Assembly (NCBI RefSeq): GCF_900102525.1
Contig: NZ_FNBZ01000012.1
Coordinates: 1-60,168 of the forward strand
Direction of reading: 5' to 3'
Source: Allobosea robiniae
GTDB lineage: Bacteria > Pseudomonadota > Alphaproteobacteria > Rhizobiales > Beijerinckiaceae
DNA length: 60,168 nucleotides
The translations under genes and the position numbers were made by a program. The notes beneath the pieces are model-generated. The model saw nothing but the letters and a program-made list of their open reading frames with translations, ran no database searches and was not told where the DNA came from. This document shows, in pieces, positions 35,798 to 44,972 of the stretch; positions within the stretch are counted from its first letter, which is position 1, and each line of letters begins with the position of its first letter.

Positions 35798-36547
35798 ATG
35801 GCAGCGCCGGACCGACCAGAAAATTCGCAATCACCCGGGCAGATCGACGACGAGCTGCCGGTGCCGCTGCTCTATCGCGACGCCATGATGCTCGTCATCG
35901 ACAAGCCTGCCGGCCTGCCCTCGCATCGCGGCCCGCAGGCCAAGCGCCGCGTCATCCCGGTCCTGACCGATTATCTCGATGCCCTGCGCTTCGGCCTGCC
36001 ACGCAAGCCGGAAGCCGCGCATCGGCTCGACAAGGACACCTCCGGCTGCCTCGTGCTCGGCCGTCATCCCCGCGCCATGGCCGAGCTCAACCAGATGTTT
36101 CGCGACGGGCGCATCGACAAGACCTATTGGGCGATCGTGCAGGGCCATCCCGCGCAGGATGAGGGGCTGATCGATCTTCCCCTGGCCAAGCGTTCGCCCG
36201 AGCGCGGCTGGTGGATGAAGGTCGATCCCGCCGGCCTGCCCTCGCAGACCCGCTATCGCGTGCTCGGCCGGGGCGAGAGCGAGCATGGCCCACTCGCCTG
36301 GCTCGCGCTGGAACCATTGACCGGGCGCACCCACCAGTTGCGCGTCCATTGCCAGGCCTCGGGCTGGCCGATGCTCGGCGACGAGATTTATGGCGATGCC
36401 CCGCGCGAAGGCGGGCCGGGCCTCCAGCTTCATGCCCGATCGATCGCGATCCCACTCTACAAGAAGCGCGATCCGATCACGGTCGAGGCGCCGCCGCCGC
36501 CGCATATGCTGGCGGCGCTCACGACTTGCGGCTGGAACAGGGTTTAG
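35798..36547 (+). CDS. RluA family pseudouridine synthase
   Basis: A pseudouridine synthase of 249 residues with the catalytic aspartate in AAHRLDKDTSGCLVLGR, the N-terminal RDAMMLVIDKPAGLPSH and the RNA-binding GRTHQLRVHC motif. No S4 domain is visible, which fits the short RluA-type forms that act on rRNA or tRNA; the target cannot be told. Divergent from ftsY with about 70 bases between starts. Confidence 0.92.
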   Translation: MAAPDRPENSQSPGQIDDELPVPLLYRDAMMLVIDKPAGLPSHRGPQAKRRVIPVLTDYLDALRFGLPRKPEAAHRLDKDTSGCLVLGRHPRAMAELNQMFRDGRIDKTYWAIVQGHPAQDEGLIDLPLAKRSPERGWWMKVDPAGLPSQTRYRVLGRGESEHGPLAWLALEPLTGRTHQLRVHCQASGWPMLGDEIYGDAPREGGPGLQLHARSIAIPLYKKRDPITVEAPPPPHMLAALTTCGWNRV

Positions 36548-36646
36548 AACGCGTCAACGCAGCGCTGGCGACATGCCGGCAGCGATCAATCCTTCGCTAA
36601 TCCGGGGCTGCTATGCCACGGCTGCACCTTCTCCCGTCATGCAGCC

Positions 36647-37282
36647 ATGACCGATAGCGCCAGCGCCGATCCGCAGCTCCTGACCTTGCCCGAAGCCCGC
36701 GCCCGCTGCGCGGACGGCGCCGCACCGCCGCTGGCCGTACTCGTCGGCTGGGTCGAGACTTACCTGATGAGCAGCCATGTCGATCTCGGCCGGACAGGCG
36801 CGGTCTGCCCCTTCACCCGCCAGGCTGCGAAGCTCGACATGGTGCGCCTCGGCATCTCCACAGCAACGGCAGCCGATGAGGGCACGGCCTTCGCGGCCGT
36901 GCATCGCAGCTTCGCCGATCTCGACGCGATTCCCGCGCAAGCGACCCTCCAGCATTTCCGCACCGTGATCCTCGGCTTCCCCGGCTGCGCCGATCCGGCC
37001 GGCACGGCGATGCTGCAACGGGTCCAGAAGCGCCTGAAATTCGCATCCCTGCGCCGCTTCCGCATGATCGGCCTGATGCACCCGGACTCGGAGGCGCCGG
37101 GCCTGTGGAACCCGCAGTTCCGCCCCTTGCGCGCGCCCTTCCCGGTCGTCGCCGTCCGCCACATGGTCGAGCAGGACGCGCCCTTCGCGGCGCGCCACCC
37201 GCTCCTGATGCTGCCCTATCTCGCCCGCTTCCGCATGGCGGGCGCGAAACGCCTCATCGCGCATCTGCGCACGGGGCCATGA
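36647..37282 (+). CDS. DUF6875-like protein
   Basis: A 211-residue soluble protein that I match from memory to the DUF6875 family, on the basis of the segments GAVCPFTRQAAKLDMVRLG, IGLMHPDSEAPGLWN and RHMVEQDAPFAARHP. The function is unknown. The conserved Cys-Pro-Phe and several His residues could be catalytic or metal-binding. The family name should be treated as tentative. Its stop overlaps the start of the next gene (ATGA), so the two products probably act together. Confidence 0.75.
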   Translation: MTDSASADPQLLTLPEARARCADGAAPPLAVLVGWVETYLMSSHVDLGRTGAVCPFTRQAAKLDMVRLGISTATAADEGTAFAAVHRSFADLDAIPAQATLQHFRTVILGFPGCADPAGTAMLQRVQKRLKFASLRRFRMIGLMHPDSEAPGLWNPQFRPLRAPFPVVAVRHMVEQDAPFAARHPLLMLPYLARFRMAGAKRLIAHLRTGP

Positions 37283-38442
37283 ACGCGGCGATGCCCTTGG
37301 CCACCCGGCCGGACGACGCCGTGACGCTCGATCTGGTCGAGGATGTCGCGGGCTTCCTGGCGCTGCGCCGCGATTGGGAGGCCCTGTTCGAACGCTCGGC
37401 TGCGCCATCGCAGCTCTTCCAGAGCCATGTATTCCTGCGCCATTGGACGACGCATTACCTCAGCCCCGATACCCGGCTCAGCATCGTCATAGCCCGCCGG
37501 GCCGGTGAACTGGTGATGGTCTGGCCGCTCATCCGCCAGAGGCGCTACGGTCTCGACACCTTGCGCTTCATGGGCGTGCCGGTCGCCCAGTTCGGCGACG
37601 TGCTCGTCGGCGATGGCGAGGACGCCCTGCTGAAAGCCGGCTGGGCCTTCATCCAAACCCTGCGCGCCGATCTCTTCGAAGCCCGCAAGCTGCGCGCCGA
37701 TTCGCATCTTGCGCTGAGCCGCCTGCTCGATGGCGCGGCCCATGGCGACCGGCAGGAGGCGCCCTTCGCGGACCTCACCCGCCGCGTCGGCGAATCCGGC
37801 CCAAGTCTCGCCTATACCGCACGGGAACGCTCGAACCACCGCCGGCGCCTGCGCCGCCTGGAGGAACGCGGCCCGGTCGCCTACGCCATGCCGCCACCGG
37901 GCCCCGACGCGGCCCGGCTCGCGGCTACGGCGATCGCGATGAAGCGGGCGACCCTGGCACGGCGCGGCATCGTCGCGCCGGTCATCAACGATTCCCGCTT
38001 CGGCGCCTTCTTCACCGATCTGGCGGCAGACGCCTCCGGCGAGGCCACGCTGCGGATCATGTGCATCCTCAGCGATGGCGCGCCGATCGGCATCGACCTC
38101 TCCTTCGACTGCAAGGGCCACAGCTTCGCCCATGTCCTCGCGACCGATCCGGATCATGAGCACGACGGCATCGGCAAGATCCTGATCCACCACAGCTTCG
38201 CCGGCGCCCGCGCCCGTGGCAGCACGGTCTTCGACCTCCTGGCTCCGGCCGAGCCCTACAAGCGCGAACACGCCGATGGCTGCGTCGCGGTCAGCGACCG
38301 GCTCCGGCCGCTATCATTGAAGGGGCGGCTGGCCTGCCATCTCGGCATCCAGCATTGGCGACCGATGTTGAAGAGCGTGGTGAAGCGCCTGCCGGCAGGC
38401 CTCTCGCGCCATGTCATGCCCGCACCGCGGCAAGGCAGCTAG
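37279..38442 (+). CDS. GNAT-like protein of the CelD/BcsL type
   Basis: A 387-residue protein of the GNAT-related family seen in CelD/BcsL polysaccharide acyltransferase-like proteins. The N-terminal half has SQLFQSHVFLRHWTTHYL and VWPLIRQRRYGLDTLRFMG; the C-terminal half has the acetyltransferase-type segment IGIDLSFDCKGHSFAHVLA followed by HDGIGKILIHHSF. No cellulose or exopolysaccharide genes are nearby. It is coupled to the DUF6875-like gene by a 4-base overlap. Acyl donor and acceptor are unknown. Confidence 0.8.
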   Translation: MNAAMPLATRPDDAVTLDLVEDVAGFLALRRDWEALFERSAAPSQLFQSHVFLRHWTTHYLSPDTRLSIVIARRAGELVMVWPLIRQRRYGLDTLRFMGVPVAQFGDVLVGDGEDALLKAGWAFIQTLRADLFEARKLRADSHLALSRLLDGAAHGDRQEAPFADLTRRVGESGPSLAYTARERSNHRRRLRRLEERGPVAYAMPPPGPDAARLAATAIAMKRATLARRGIVAPVINDSRFGAFFTDLAADASGEATLRIMCILSDGAPIGIDLSFDCKGHSFAHVLATDPDHEHDGIGKILIHHSFAGARARGSTVFDLLAPAEPYKREHADGCVAVSDRLRPLSLKGRLACHLGIQHWRPMLKSVVKRLPAGLSRHVMPAPRQGS

Positions 38443-38450
38443 GCAGCGAC

Positions 38451-38747
38451 CTAATCCGAGATCGCGTCGATGGCGCGGGCCAGCTTGACGTCGAGCTCGG
38501 TCAGGCCGCCGGCATCATGGGTTGCGAGCGTGATATCCACGGTCCGGTAGACATTCGCCCATTCCGGATGATGGTTCATCGCCTCGGCCAGCAGCGCGAC
38601 GCGCGTCATCCAGCCGAAAGCCTCGCTGAAATCACGGAAGACGAAGCGCTTGGCGATGGCCTCGCGCCCCTGCACCAGCTTCCAGCCGGTCAAGGTCGCC
38701 AGCGCTTCGGCCTGCGCCTCGGGGCTCAATCGTTTCGGCCGTGTCAT
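38451..38747 (-). CDS. phhB: 4a-hydroxytetrahydrobiopterin dehydratase (PCD)
   Basis: Pterin-4a-carbinolamine dehydratase, which regenerates the pterin cofactor of aromatic amino acid hydroxylases. At 98 residues it has the family signature AMNHHPEWANVYRTVDITLATHD with the catalytic histidines. No phenylalanine hydroxylase is nearby, so a moonlighting or general pterin role is possible. It overlaps the thpR stop by four bases. Confidence 0.95.
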   Translation of the reverse strand: MTRPKRLSPEAQAEALATLTGWKLVQGREAIAKRFVFRDFSEAFGWMTRVALLAEAMNHHPEWANVYRTVDITLATHDAGGLTELDVKLARAIDAISD

Positions 38748-39316
38748 CGGCGCATCTCCCGCGGCAGGCGATTCGGGTAGGACGGGCCGAGCGGATAGGC
38801 CGCCTCCAGCACATAGGGCCCGCCGCCGATCGAATCGCGCGATGACATCAGCGCCACCCGGCGCGCGGTGAAGACGAAGGGCCTGACGATCGGGTGCTGG
38901 CCGAGATGATGCGCGACCTCGCCGGGCGAGGTGTCGCGCAGCCGTGCCAGCGTGACATGGGGCACGAACTTGCGCGCCTCCGCCGGCAGGCCGAGGCGGC
39001 GCATCTGCCGCTCGAGATCGCCCTGGAGGTCGCTCAGCGCCTTGCTCGGCTGCACCCGCGCGAACAGCGCGCGCGGCTTGTCGCCGCCGAAGCTGCCGAG
39101 CGCATCGAGCGTGACCTCGAAGGGATAGGCCGTGAGATCGGAGAGCATGTAGTCGACATCGTTCGCCATGCGCCGGTCGACATCGCCCAGGAAGCGCAAG
39201 GTGATGTGATAATCGGCCGGCTCGATCCAGCGGGCACCCGACAATCCGCCGCGATGCAATGTCAGGCCGGTCGCGACTTCGGCGGGGATTTCCAGAGCGA
39301 TGAACAGCCTCGGCAT
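38744..39316 (-). CDS. thpR: RNA 2',3'-cyclic phosphodiesterase ThpR
   Basis: A 2H phosphoesterase (LigT-like) that opens 2',3'-cyclic phosphates. The two catalytic HxT motifs are H37 in YHITLRFLG and H120 in PHVTLARLRD, spaced as in the family. The 190-residue length is typical. It is upstream of and overlaps phhB, so both are in one transcript. The repeat element at 39.4 kb lies beyond its 5' end. Confidence 0.93.
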   Translation of the reverse strand: MPRLFIALEIPAEVATGLTLHRGGLSGARWIEPADYHITLRFLGDVDRRMANDVDYMLSDLTAYPFEVTLDALGSFGGDKPRALFARVQPSKALSDLQGDLERQMRRLGLPAEARKFVPHVTLARLRDTSPGEVAHHLGQHPIVRPFVFTARRVALMSSRDSIGGGPYVLEAAYPLGPSYPNRLPREMRR

Positions 39317-39414
39317 GAGCGAATCCCTGCCAAGCGATTGTGACTCTGGCGAGACGGTAGAGCAGGAAGCCGGCTTAGGGGAATTGTTTTTGCGCCCTCA
39401 TCCCCACTCCCGCG

Positions 39415-39517
39415 CGGTCATCCCGGACAAGCCGCGATAGCGGCGCCGATCCGGGATCCATGCCGGAACCGTTCCGGAATGGATCCCGGGTCTCCCTTCG
39501 GTCGCCCGGGATGACCG
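39415..39517. repeat. nested palindromic repeat element
   Basis: A 103-base element with perfect outer arms CGGTCATCCCGG (39415-39426) and CCGGGATGACCG (39506-39517), and an inner palindrome centred near 39471 (ATGCCGGAACCGTTCCGG and GATCC arms). The ATCCCGG motif is shared with the short repeat at 5335-5370. It would fold into a multi-branched RNA. It lies between the 5' end of thpR and the 3' end of the aldo/keto reductase gene, both on the minus strand. Confidence 0.85.
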
Positions 39518-39538
39518 TGTGTGGACTGGAAACGAAAC

Positions 39539-40594
39539 CTACGGGCAGGGATTGCCGACGAGCTGATGGATCGCGTCGATCTTTGCCTCAACCTCCGGCG
39601 AGAGCTTCACGTCGATCGAGGCGATGTCGGTCCTGAGCTGCTCCATCGAGGTCGCGCCGATGATGTTGGCGGTCACGAAGGAACGGCTGTTGACGAAGGC
39701 GAGCGCCATCTGCGCGGGGTCGAGCCCGGCTTCGCGGGCGAGCGCGATATAGCGCTTGATCGCCTCCTCCGCTCCGGCCGTCTGGTAGCGCTGGCCGCGG
39801 TCGAACAGCGTCGTGCGGGTTCCCGCCGGGCGGGCGCCATCGAGATATTTGCCGGTGAGAAAGCCCTGCGCCAGCGGCGAATAGGCGAGCAGGCCGACAT
39901 CCTCGCGCAGCGCCACTTCGGCGAGCGCCGTCTCGAAGGTGCGGTTGAGCAGGCTGTAGGCGTTCTGGATCGACTGCACCCGCGGCGTGCCCCGGATTTC
40001 CGAATCGCCAACGAAGCGCATCGTGCCCCAGGCGCTCTCGTTGGAGAGGCCGAGATGGCGGATCTTGCCGGCCTTGATCACCTCCGCGAAGGCATCGAGC
40101 TGCTCGGCGATCGGCGTTTCGTCGGCCGGCTGCTCGAAGGCTGCCTTGGAGAATCGCGTCGGATTCGAGCCCCAGGGCATCGGCCGCTCCGGGAAATGGA
40201 TCTGGTAGAGGTCGATATAATCGGTCTGCAGCCGCTGCAGGCTCTTGTCGACCGCTTCGAAGATCTGCTTGCGCGTCACCCGCGTCGGGCTCTTGTCGTC
40301 GCGGAACCAGGTATTGCCGCCGCGTCCGCAGATCTTCGACGCCAGAATGATCTTGTCGCGCTTGCCGCGCGCCTTGAACCAGCTGCCGACGATCCGCTCG
40401 GTCGAGCCTTGCGTCTCCGGCTTCGGCGGGATCGAGTACAGCTCGGCGGTGTCGAAGAAATTGACGCCCTGCTCGACGGCATAGTCCATCTGGGCATGGC
40501 CTTCGGCCTCGGTGTTCTGCTCTCCCCAGGTCATGGTTCCCAGGCAGATCACCGAGACCTTGAGATCGGTGCGTCCAAGGCGGCGGTATTCCAT
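39539..40594 (-). CDS. aldo/keto reductase (Tas-like)
   Basis: An NADP(H)-dependent aldo/keto reductase of 351 residues. It starts MEYRRLGRTDLKVSVICLG and has the catalytic-region motifs NFFDTAELYS (Asp and Tyr) and LASKICGRGG (Lys), plus DYIDLYQIHFPER and the cofactor end ANIIGATSMEQL. The insert around the SIPPKPETQGSTERIVG segment matches the E. coli Tas-type subgroup. The substrate is unknown. Confidence 0.92.
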   Translation of the reverse strand: MEYRRLGRTDLKVSVICLGTMTWGEQNTEAEGHAQMDYAVEQGVNFFDTAELYSIPPKPETQGSTERIVGSWFKARGKRDKIILASKICGRGGNTWFRDDKSPTRVTRKQIFEAVDKSLQRLQTDYIDLYQIHFPERPMPWGSNPTRFSKAAFEQPADETPIAEQLDAFAEVIKAGKIRHLGLSNESAWGTMRFVGDSEIRGTPRVQSIQNAYSLLNRTFETALAEVALREDVGLLAYSPLAQGFLTGKYLDGARPAGTRTTLFDRGQRYQTAGAEEAIKRYIALAREAGLDPAQMALAFVNSRSFVTANIIGATSMEQLRTDIASIDVKLSPEVEAKIDAIHQLVGNPCP

Positions 40595-40674
40595 GGCGAA
40601 GCAACTCCGGGAGCGGGGCCGGCGGGCGGCGATGCGGAAACGGAAATACGCCGCGCGGAGAATCCGCGGGCGGA

Positions 40675-41457
40675 TCAGGACCTGGGTGGCAGGCTGGCGA
40701 TGAAACGCTCGACCGTCGGCAGGATGGTCCGGACGATGACGGCGACGCCCTCGGCCGTGGGATGCAGCCCATCCGCCTGGTTCAAAGCGCGGTCTCCCGC
40801 GATGCCTTCCAGGAAGAACGGGTAAAGCACCAGCCCGTGCGTCTTCGCAAGCTCGGGATAGATCGCATCGAAGCGTTTCGCATAATCTTCGCCGAGATTG
40901 CGCGGCGCATACATGCCAGCGAGCAGCACCGGGATCTTCCGCTCGGTCAGGCGCACGATCATCGCCTCGAGGTTTTTGCGGGTCAGGGCGGGGTCGACGC
41001 CGCGCAAGGCATCGTTGGCGCCGAGTTCGAGGATGACGCCGTCGGTGCCGTCGGGCACCGACCAGTCGAGCCGTTCGAGCCCGCCCTGCGTCGTGTCGCC
41101 GGAGACGCCGGCGTTCACGATTTCGACAGCCAGACCCTTCTGGCGCAACGCCTGCTCCAGAACGGTGGGGAAGGCTGCGCTGCCCGGCAGGTTGTACCCC
41201 GCCGACAGCGAATCGCCGAAGGCGACGAGCTTCAGCGATCGCGCCGCGCTCGCGTTGGAGGGAGGAGTCTGCGCGCCGGCCATGTCAGGGGACCCGATGA
41301 AAAGCAGCAGGAACGCGACCAAAAACGTCGCAGCCGATTGGACAAGCGCGAAGCTGAGCCCATATGGCCGCAGACCGTACCGTGCCGAGAACCTGCCCCG
41401 TTCGGGGCGCGATTCCGTGCGAACGGGGATGGCGATGGGTCGTGAAATCAGGATCAT
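40675..41457 (-). CDS. tesA: SGNH/GDSL arylesterase, TesA-like
   Basis: An exported arylesterase/thioesterase/lysophospholipase of the TesA family. The mature part has block I AFGDSLSAGYNLPGS, the oxyanion residues in NAGVSGDTTQGG and LELGANDALRG, and the catalytic Asp-His pair in NQADGLHPTAEGV. The start is uncertain: the ATG at 41457 gives 260 residues with about 38 residues before a hydrophobic signal segment; no in-frame ATG lies nearer, though a TTG inside the signal segment is possible. Divergent from the ABC genes, the same tesA-ybbAP arrangement as in E. coli. Confidence 0.9.
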   Translation of the reverse strand: MILISRPIAIPVRTESRPERGRFSARYGLRPYGLSFALVQSAATFLVAFLLLFIGSPDMAGAQTPPSNASAARSLKLVAFGDSLSAGYNLPGSAAFPTVLEQALRQKGLAVEIVNAGVSGDTTQGGLERLDWSVPDGTDGVILELGANDALRGVDPALTRKNLEAMIVRLTERKIPVLLAGMYAPRNLGEDYAKRFDAIYPELAKTHGLVLYPFFLEGIAGDRALNQADGLHPTAEGVAVIVRTILPTVERFIASLPPRS

Positions 41458-41463
41458 GGCGTG

Positions 41464-42165
41464 ATGAGCGAGAAGGCCGCTTCGGCAATCGAGTTGCAGG
41501 ATGTCCACCTGAGTTTGGGGCGCGGCGCCGCCCGCGTCCATATCCTCAAGGGCGTCTCGGTGTCGCTGGCGGATGGTGAGGCGACCGGCCTCGTCGGCCC
41601 CTCCGGCTCCGGCAAGTCGACGCTGCTGATGACCATGGCCGGGCTGGAGCGCCCCGATTCCGGCCTCGTCAAGGTCGCCAGCCAGGATCTCGGCGCCCTC
41701 GACGAGGACGGGCTCGCAATCTTCCGCGGCCGGCATATCGGCATCGTCTTCCAGTCCTTCCACCTCGTCCCGACCATGACGGCGCGCGAGAACGTCGCCC
41801 TGCCGCTGGAACTCGCCGGCCACACGGACGCCTTCGCCCGCGCCGAAGCGGAACTGCGCAATGTCGGCCTGGGTCACCGCATGGACCATTATCCAGCCCA
41901 GTTGTCCGGCGGCGAGCAGCAGCGCGTCGCGATCGCACGCGCCGTCGCGCCCGACCCGGCGATCCTCGTCGCCGATGAGCCCACCGGCAATCTCGACGAA
42001 TCGACCGGCCGCGCGATCGTCGACCTGATCTTTGCCCTGAAGCGCGAGCGCGGCGCGACGCTGGTGCTCGTCACCCACGATCTCTCACTCGCCGCGCTCT
42101 GCGAACGCACGGTCCGCCTGCGTTCCGGCGTGATCGAGGCCGAGCCCGAGACGGTGGTCGCCTGA
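41464..42165 (+). CDS. ybbA: ABC transporter ATP-binding protein YbbA
   Basis: The ATPase of a YbbA-YbbP type (MacB/LolD-related) ABC system. The 233-residue protein has Walker A GPSGSGKSTLLMTMAG, the Q-loop in GIVFQSFHLVPTMTARENV, signature LSGGEQQRVAIARA and Walker B ILVADEPTGNLD, with the H-loop in LVTHDLS. The permease gene follows after 2 bases. Its start is only 6 bases from the tesA start on the other strand, so promoters must lie within the opposite gene. Confidence 0.94.
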   Translation: MSEKAASAIELQDVHLSLGRGAARVHILKGVSVSLADGEATGLVGPSGSGKSTLLMTMAGLERPDSGLVKVASQDLGALDEDGLAIFRGRHIGIVFQSFHLVPTMTARENVALPLELAGHTDAFARAEAELRNVGLGHRMDHYPAQLSGGEQQRVAIARAVAPDPAILVADEPTGNLDESTGRAIVDLIFALKRERGATLVLVTHDLSLAALCERTVRLRSGVIEAEPETVVA

Positions 42166-42167
42166 CG

Positions 42168-44753
42168 ATGCACGCTCCCGTCAAGCCGCCGCAAAGCCCG
42201 GCCTATCGAACCCTAGGCATCGGCCTCGTCCTGCGCCTCGCGATCCGCGACCTGCGCGCGGGCCTGCGCGGCTTCGGCATCTTCATCGCCTGCCTCGCGC
42301 TCGGCGTGATGACTATCGCCGCCGTCGCCTCCGCCTCGCGCGGCCTGACCGAGGGGCTGGCCCGCGAAGGCCGTCGCATCCTCGGCGGCGACGCCGCCTT
42401 CAGCCTGATCCATCGCGAGGCGACACCGCCCGAACTCGCCTTCCTGACCGCACGCGGCACCGTTTCCAGCATCGCCACCATGCGCGGCATGGCCAATGCA
42501 GGCGAGAAGGGCGCGGCTCTCGTCGAGATCAAGGCGGTCGACGCCGCCTATCCCAGCATCGGCACGGTCGAGACCGACCCACGGACGCCGCTGTCCGGCC
42601 TGCTCGACCAGCGCGACGGCGTCTATGGCGCGGTCGCCGACCCTGTCCTGTTCGGGCGGCTCGACCTCAAGCCCGGCGACATCGTCACGGTCGGCGGCGC
42701 GAAAATCCAGCTGCGTGCCAATCTCGTTTCCGAGCCCGACAAGATCGCGGCTGGCGTCGGCTTTGGCCCGCGCCTTCTGATGTCGCAGGAGGCCCTGAAG
42801 GCGACCGGCCTGATCCAGCCCGGCAGCCTGATCCGCTGGACCTACCGCCTCCAGCTCCCGCAAGCCGCGACGAGCGATACCGATCTCGAGAAGCTGATCG
42901 CCGATGCCGGCGCGCAGCAGCGCGATGCCGGCTGGGAAATCCGCTCCCGCGCCAATGCCGCGCCGAGCTTCCAGCGCAATCTCGAGCGCTTCACCCAGTT
43001 CCTGACGCTGGTCGGCCTCACCGCCCTGCTGGTCGGCGGCGTTGGCGTCGCCAATGCGGTGCGCCGCTTCGTCGAGGCAAAGAAGCTCGATTTCGCCACG
43101 ATGAAGGCCGTCGGCGCCACGGGCGGACGCGTCGTCGCGATCCACCTGACCGAGGTCATGCTCGTCGCCGCGATCGGCACAGCGATCGGCCTCGTGCTCG
43201 GCGCCGCCGCGCCCTTCGGCCTCGGCGCCGTCGTCCAGAGCATCCTGCCGGTGCCGTTCGAGCCGACGCTGGCGCCGGGCGAGCTCGCCATCGCCGCGCT
43301 GTACGGCCTGCTGACGGCGTTCGTCTTCGCGATCATCCCGCTCGGCCGCGCCCATGACATTTCCGTCTCGGCCCTGTTCCGCGACAAGGTCGAGCCCGAT
43401 CCGCGCCGCCCGCGCGCGATCTATCTGGTGCTCTGCGCGCTTGCGCTGGCCGGTCTCGCCGGCGTCGCCATCGGCTTCGCCTATGATCGCCGGATCGCGC
43501 TGATCTATATCGGCGTGATGTTCGGCGTCTTCCTCCTGCTGCGTGCCGTCTCGTTCGGCCTGATGGCAATCGCCCGCCGCATCCCGCGTCCGCGCCGCCC
43601 GGCGCTCCGCATGGCCCTCGCCAACAGCCACCGGCCGGGCGCTCTGACGCCCGCGCTCGTGCTCTCGCTCGGCCTCGGCGTCGCGCTGCTCTCGGCGCTC
43701 TCTTTCATCGATGTCAGCCTGACCCGGCAGCTCACCGGCGCCCTGCCCGACAAGGCGCCGAGCTTCTTCTTCCTCGACGTGCCCAGCCGCGATTCCGAGC
43801 GCTTTGACGCCTTCCTCGCGGCGGAACGGCCGGGAGCGAAGACCGAGCGCGTGCCGATGATGCGCGGCCGCATCGTCTCCGTGAACGAGACCCGCGCCGA
43901 AGACATCAAAGCGAGCGAGCAATCCGCCTGGGTGCTCGATGGCGACCGCGGCATCACCTATGCCGCCACCCTTCCGGAAGGCTCGCGCGTCTCCGCTGGC
44001 GAATGGTGGCCGGCCGATTATCGCGGCGAGCCATTGGTCTCCTTCGACGCCCAGAACGCTGCCGGCATCGGCCTGAAGATCGGCGACAAGCTCACCGTCA
44101 ACGTGCTCGGCCGCAACATCACCGCCCGTGTCGCCAATTTCCGCACGGTCGACTGGCGCTCCTTCGGCATCAATTTCGTCATGGTGTTCTCGCCCAATAC
44201 CTTCGCGGGCGCACCGCACACCAATCTCGCCACCGTCGCGTCGAGCCCCGACGGCAAGGGCGCGACCGACGCCGTGCTGATGCGCCGCCTCGCGCTCGAT
44301 TTCCCGGCGGTGACGGCGGTGCGGGTCAAGGACGCGCTCGAAGCGGTCAACACCATCGTCGCCCAGCTCGCCATGGCGATCCGCGGCGCCTCCGGCCTCG
44401 CCATCGCCGCCAGCCTGCTCGTGCTCGGCGGCGCACTCGCCGCCGGACAGCGGGCGCGGCTCTATGACGCGATGATCCTGAAAACGCTCGGCGCCACCCG
44501 CCGCTTCATACTTTCGTCGTACGCCCTTGAATACGCCGCCATCGGCCTCGTCGCGGCCGTCTTCGGCGTTGTCGCGGGTACTGCGGCGGGCTGGGGCATC
44601 GTCACGCAAGTGATGCGGATCGAATTCGTCAGTGACCCGACCGGTGCAATACTCTCTGCGACTGCTGCTGTCGGGGTTACCGTCCTGTTCGGTCTGGTCG
44701 GTACGATAAAAATACTGACGAAAGCGCCAGCTTCTCATCTCAGAAATTTATGA
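42168..44753 (+). CDS. ybbP: ABC transporter permease YbbP
   Basis: An 861-residue FtsX-like permease with two four-helix FtsX modules (around residues 270-400 and 730-860) and further central helices, the layout of E. coli YbbP. It follows ybbA directly and should form the membrane part of the same complex, probably a mechanotransmission-type ABC system at the envelope; the cargo is unknown. The last part of the gene uses less biased codons than the rest. Inverted arms ATCTCAGA/TCTGAGAT straddle the stop codon. Confidence 0.93.
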   Translation: MHAPVKPPQSPAYRTLGIGLVLRLAIRDLRAGLRGFGIFIACLALGVMTIAAVASASRGLTEGLAREGRRILGGDAAFSLIHREATPPELAFLTARGTVSSIATMRGMANAGEKGAALVEIKAVDAAYPSIGTVETDPRTPLSGLLDQRDGVYGAVADPVLFGRLDLKPGDIVTVGGAKIQLRANLVSEPDKIAAGVGFGPRLLMSQEALKATGLIQPGSLIRWTYRLQLPQAATSDTDLEKLIADAGAQQRDAGWEIRSRANAAPSFQRNLERFTQFLTLVGLTALLVGGVGVANAVRRFVEAKKLDFATMKAVGATGGRVVAIHLTEVMLVAAIGTAIGLVLGAAAPFGLGAVVQSILPVPFEPTLAPGELAIAALYGLLTAFVFAIIPLGRAHDISVSALFRDKVEPDPRRPRAIYLVLCALALAGLAGVAIGFAYDRRIALIYIGVMFGVFLLLRAVSFGLMAIARRIPRPRRPALRMALANSHRPGALTPALVLSLGLGVALLSALSFIDVSLTRQLTGALPDKAPSFFFLDVPSRDSERFDAFLAAERPGAKTERVPMMRGRIVSVNETRAEDIKASEQSAWVLDGDRGITYAATLPEGSRVSAGEWWPADYRGEPLVSFDAQNAAGIGLKIGDKLTVNVLGRNITARVANFRTVDWRSFGINFVMVFSPNTFAGAPHTNLATVASSPDGKGATDAVLMRRLALDFPAVTAVRVKDALEAVNTIVAQLAMAIRGASGLAIAASLLVLGGALAAGQRARLYDAMILKTLGATRRFILSSYALEYAAIGLVAAVFGVVAGTAAGWGIVTQVMRIEFVSDPTGAILSATAAVGVTVLFGLVGTIKILTKAPASHLRNL

Positions 44754-44972
44754 TGACTATCTGAGATCGAGCCTCGATAGACATTAAAATCCTGTAATTC
44801 TGCATGGCAGCGGCACCGAACTTCTATCACCCGCCGGGCCTTAACCATGGCGGGGTCTTGTAAGGAAAGCGAAAGCCCCTCATATTCCCGTCATCGCGAC
44901 GATCGATCGCGAGGACGGCTGGTGCCTGCGCGCTTGCCGTCGTCCGAAACACCGTCAGGGGAAACTCGCTTA

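Noticed and set aside
42213..44738. 841-codon open frame antisense to ybbP
   Set aside because: Same cause as for aconitase; it is Arg/Asp/Glu-rich, lacks domain patterns and has no start context, while ybbP is a clear permease.
44841..44849. TTAACCATG half-site before the BI-1 gene
   Set aside because: Single half-site with no partner at the right spacing; such matches occur by chance.
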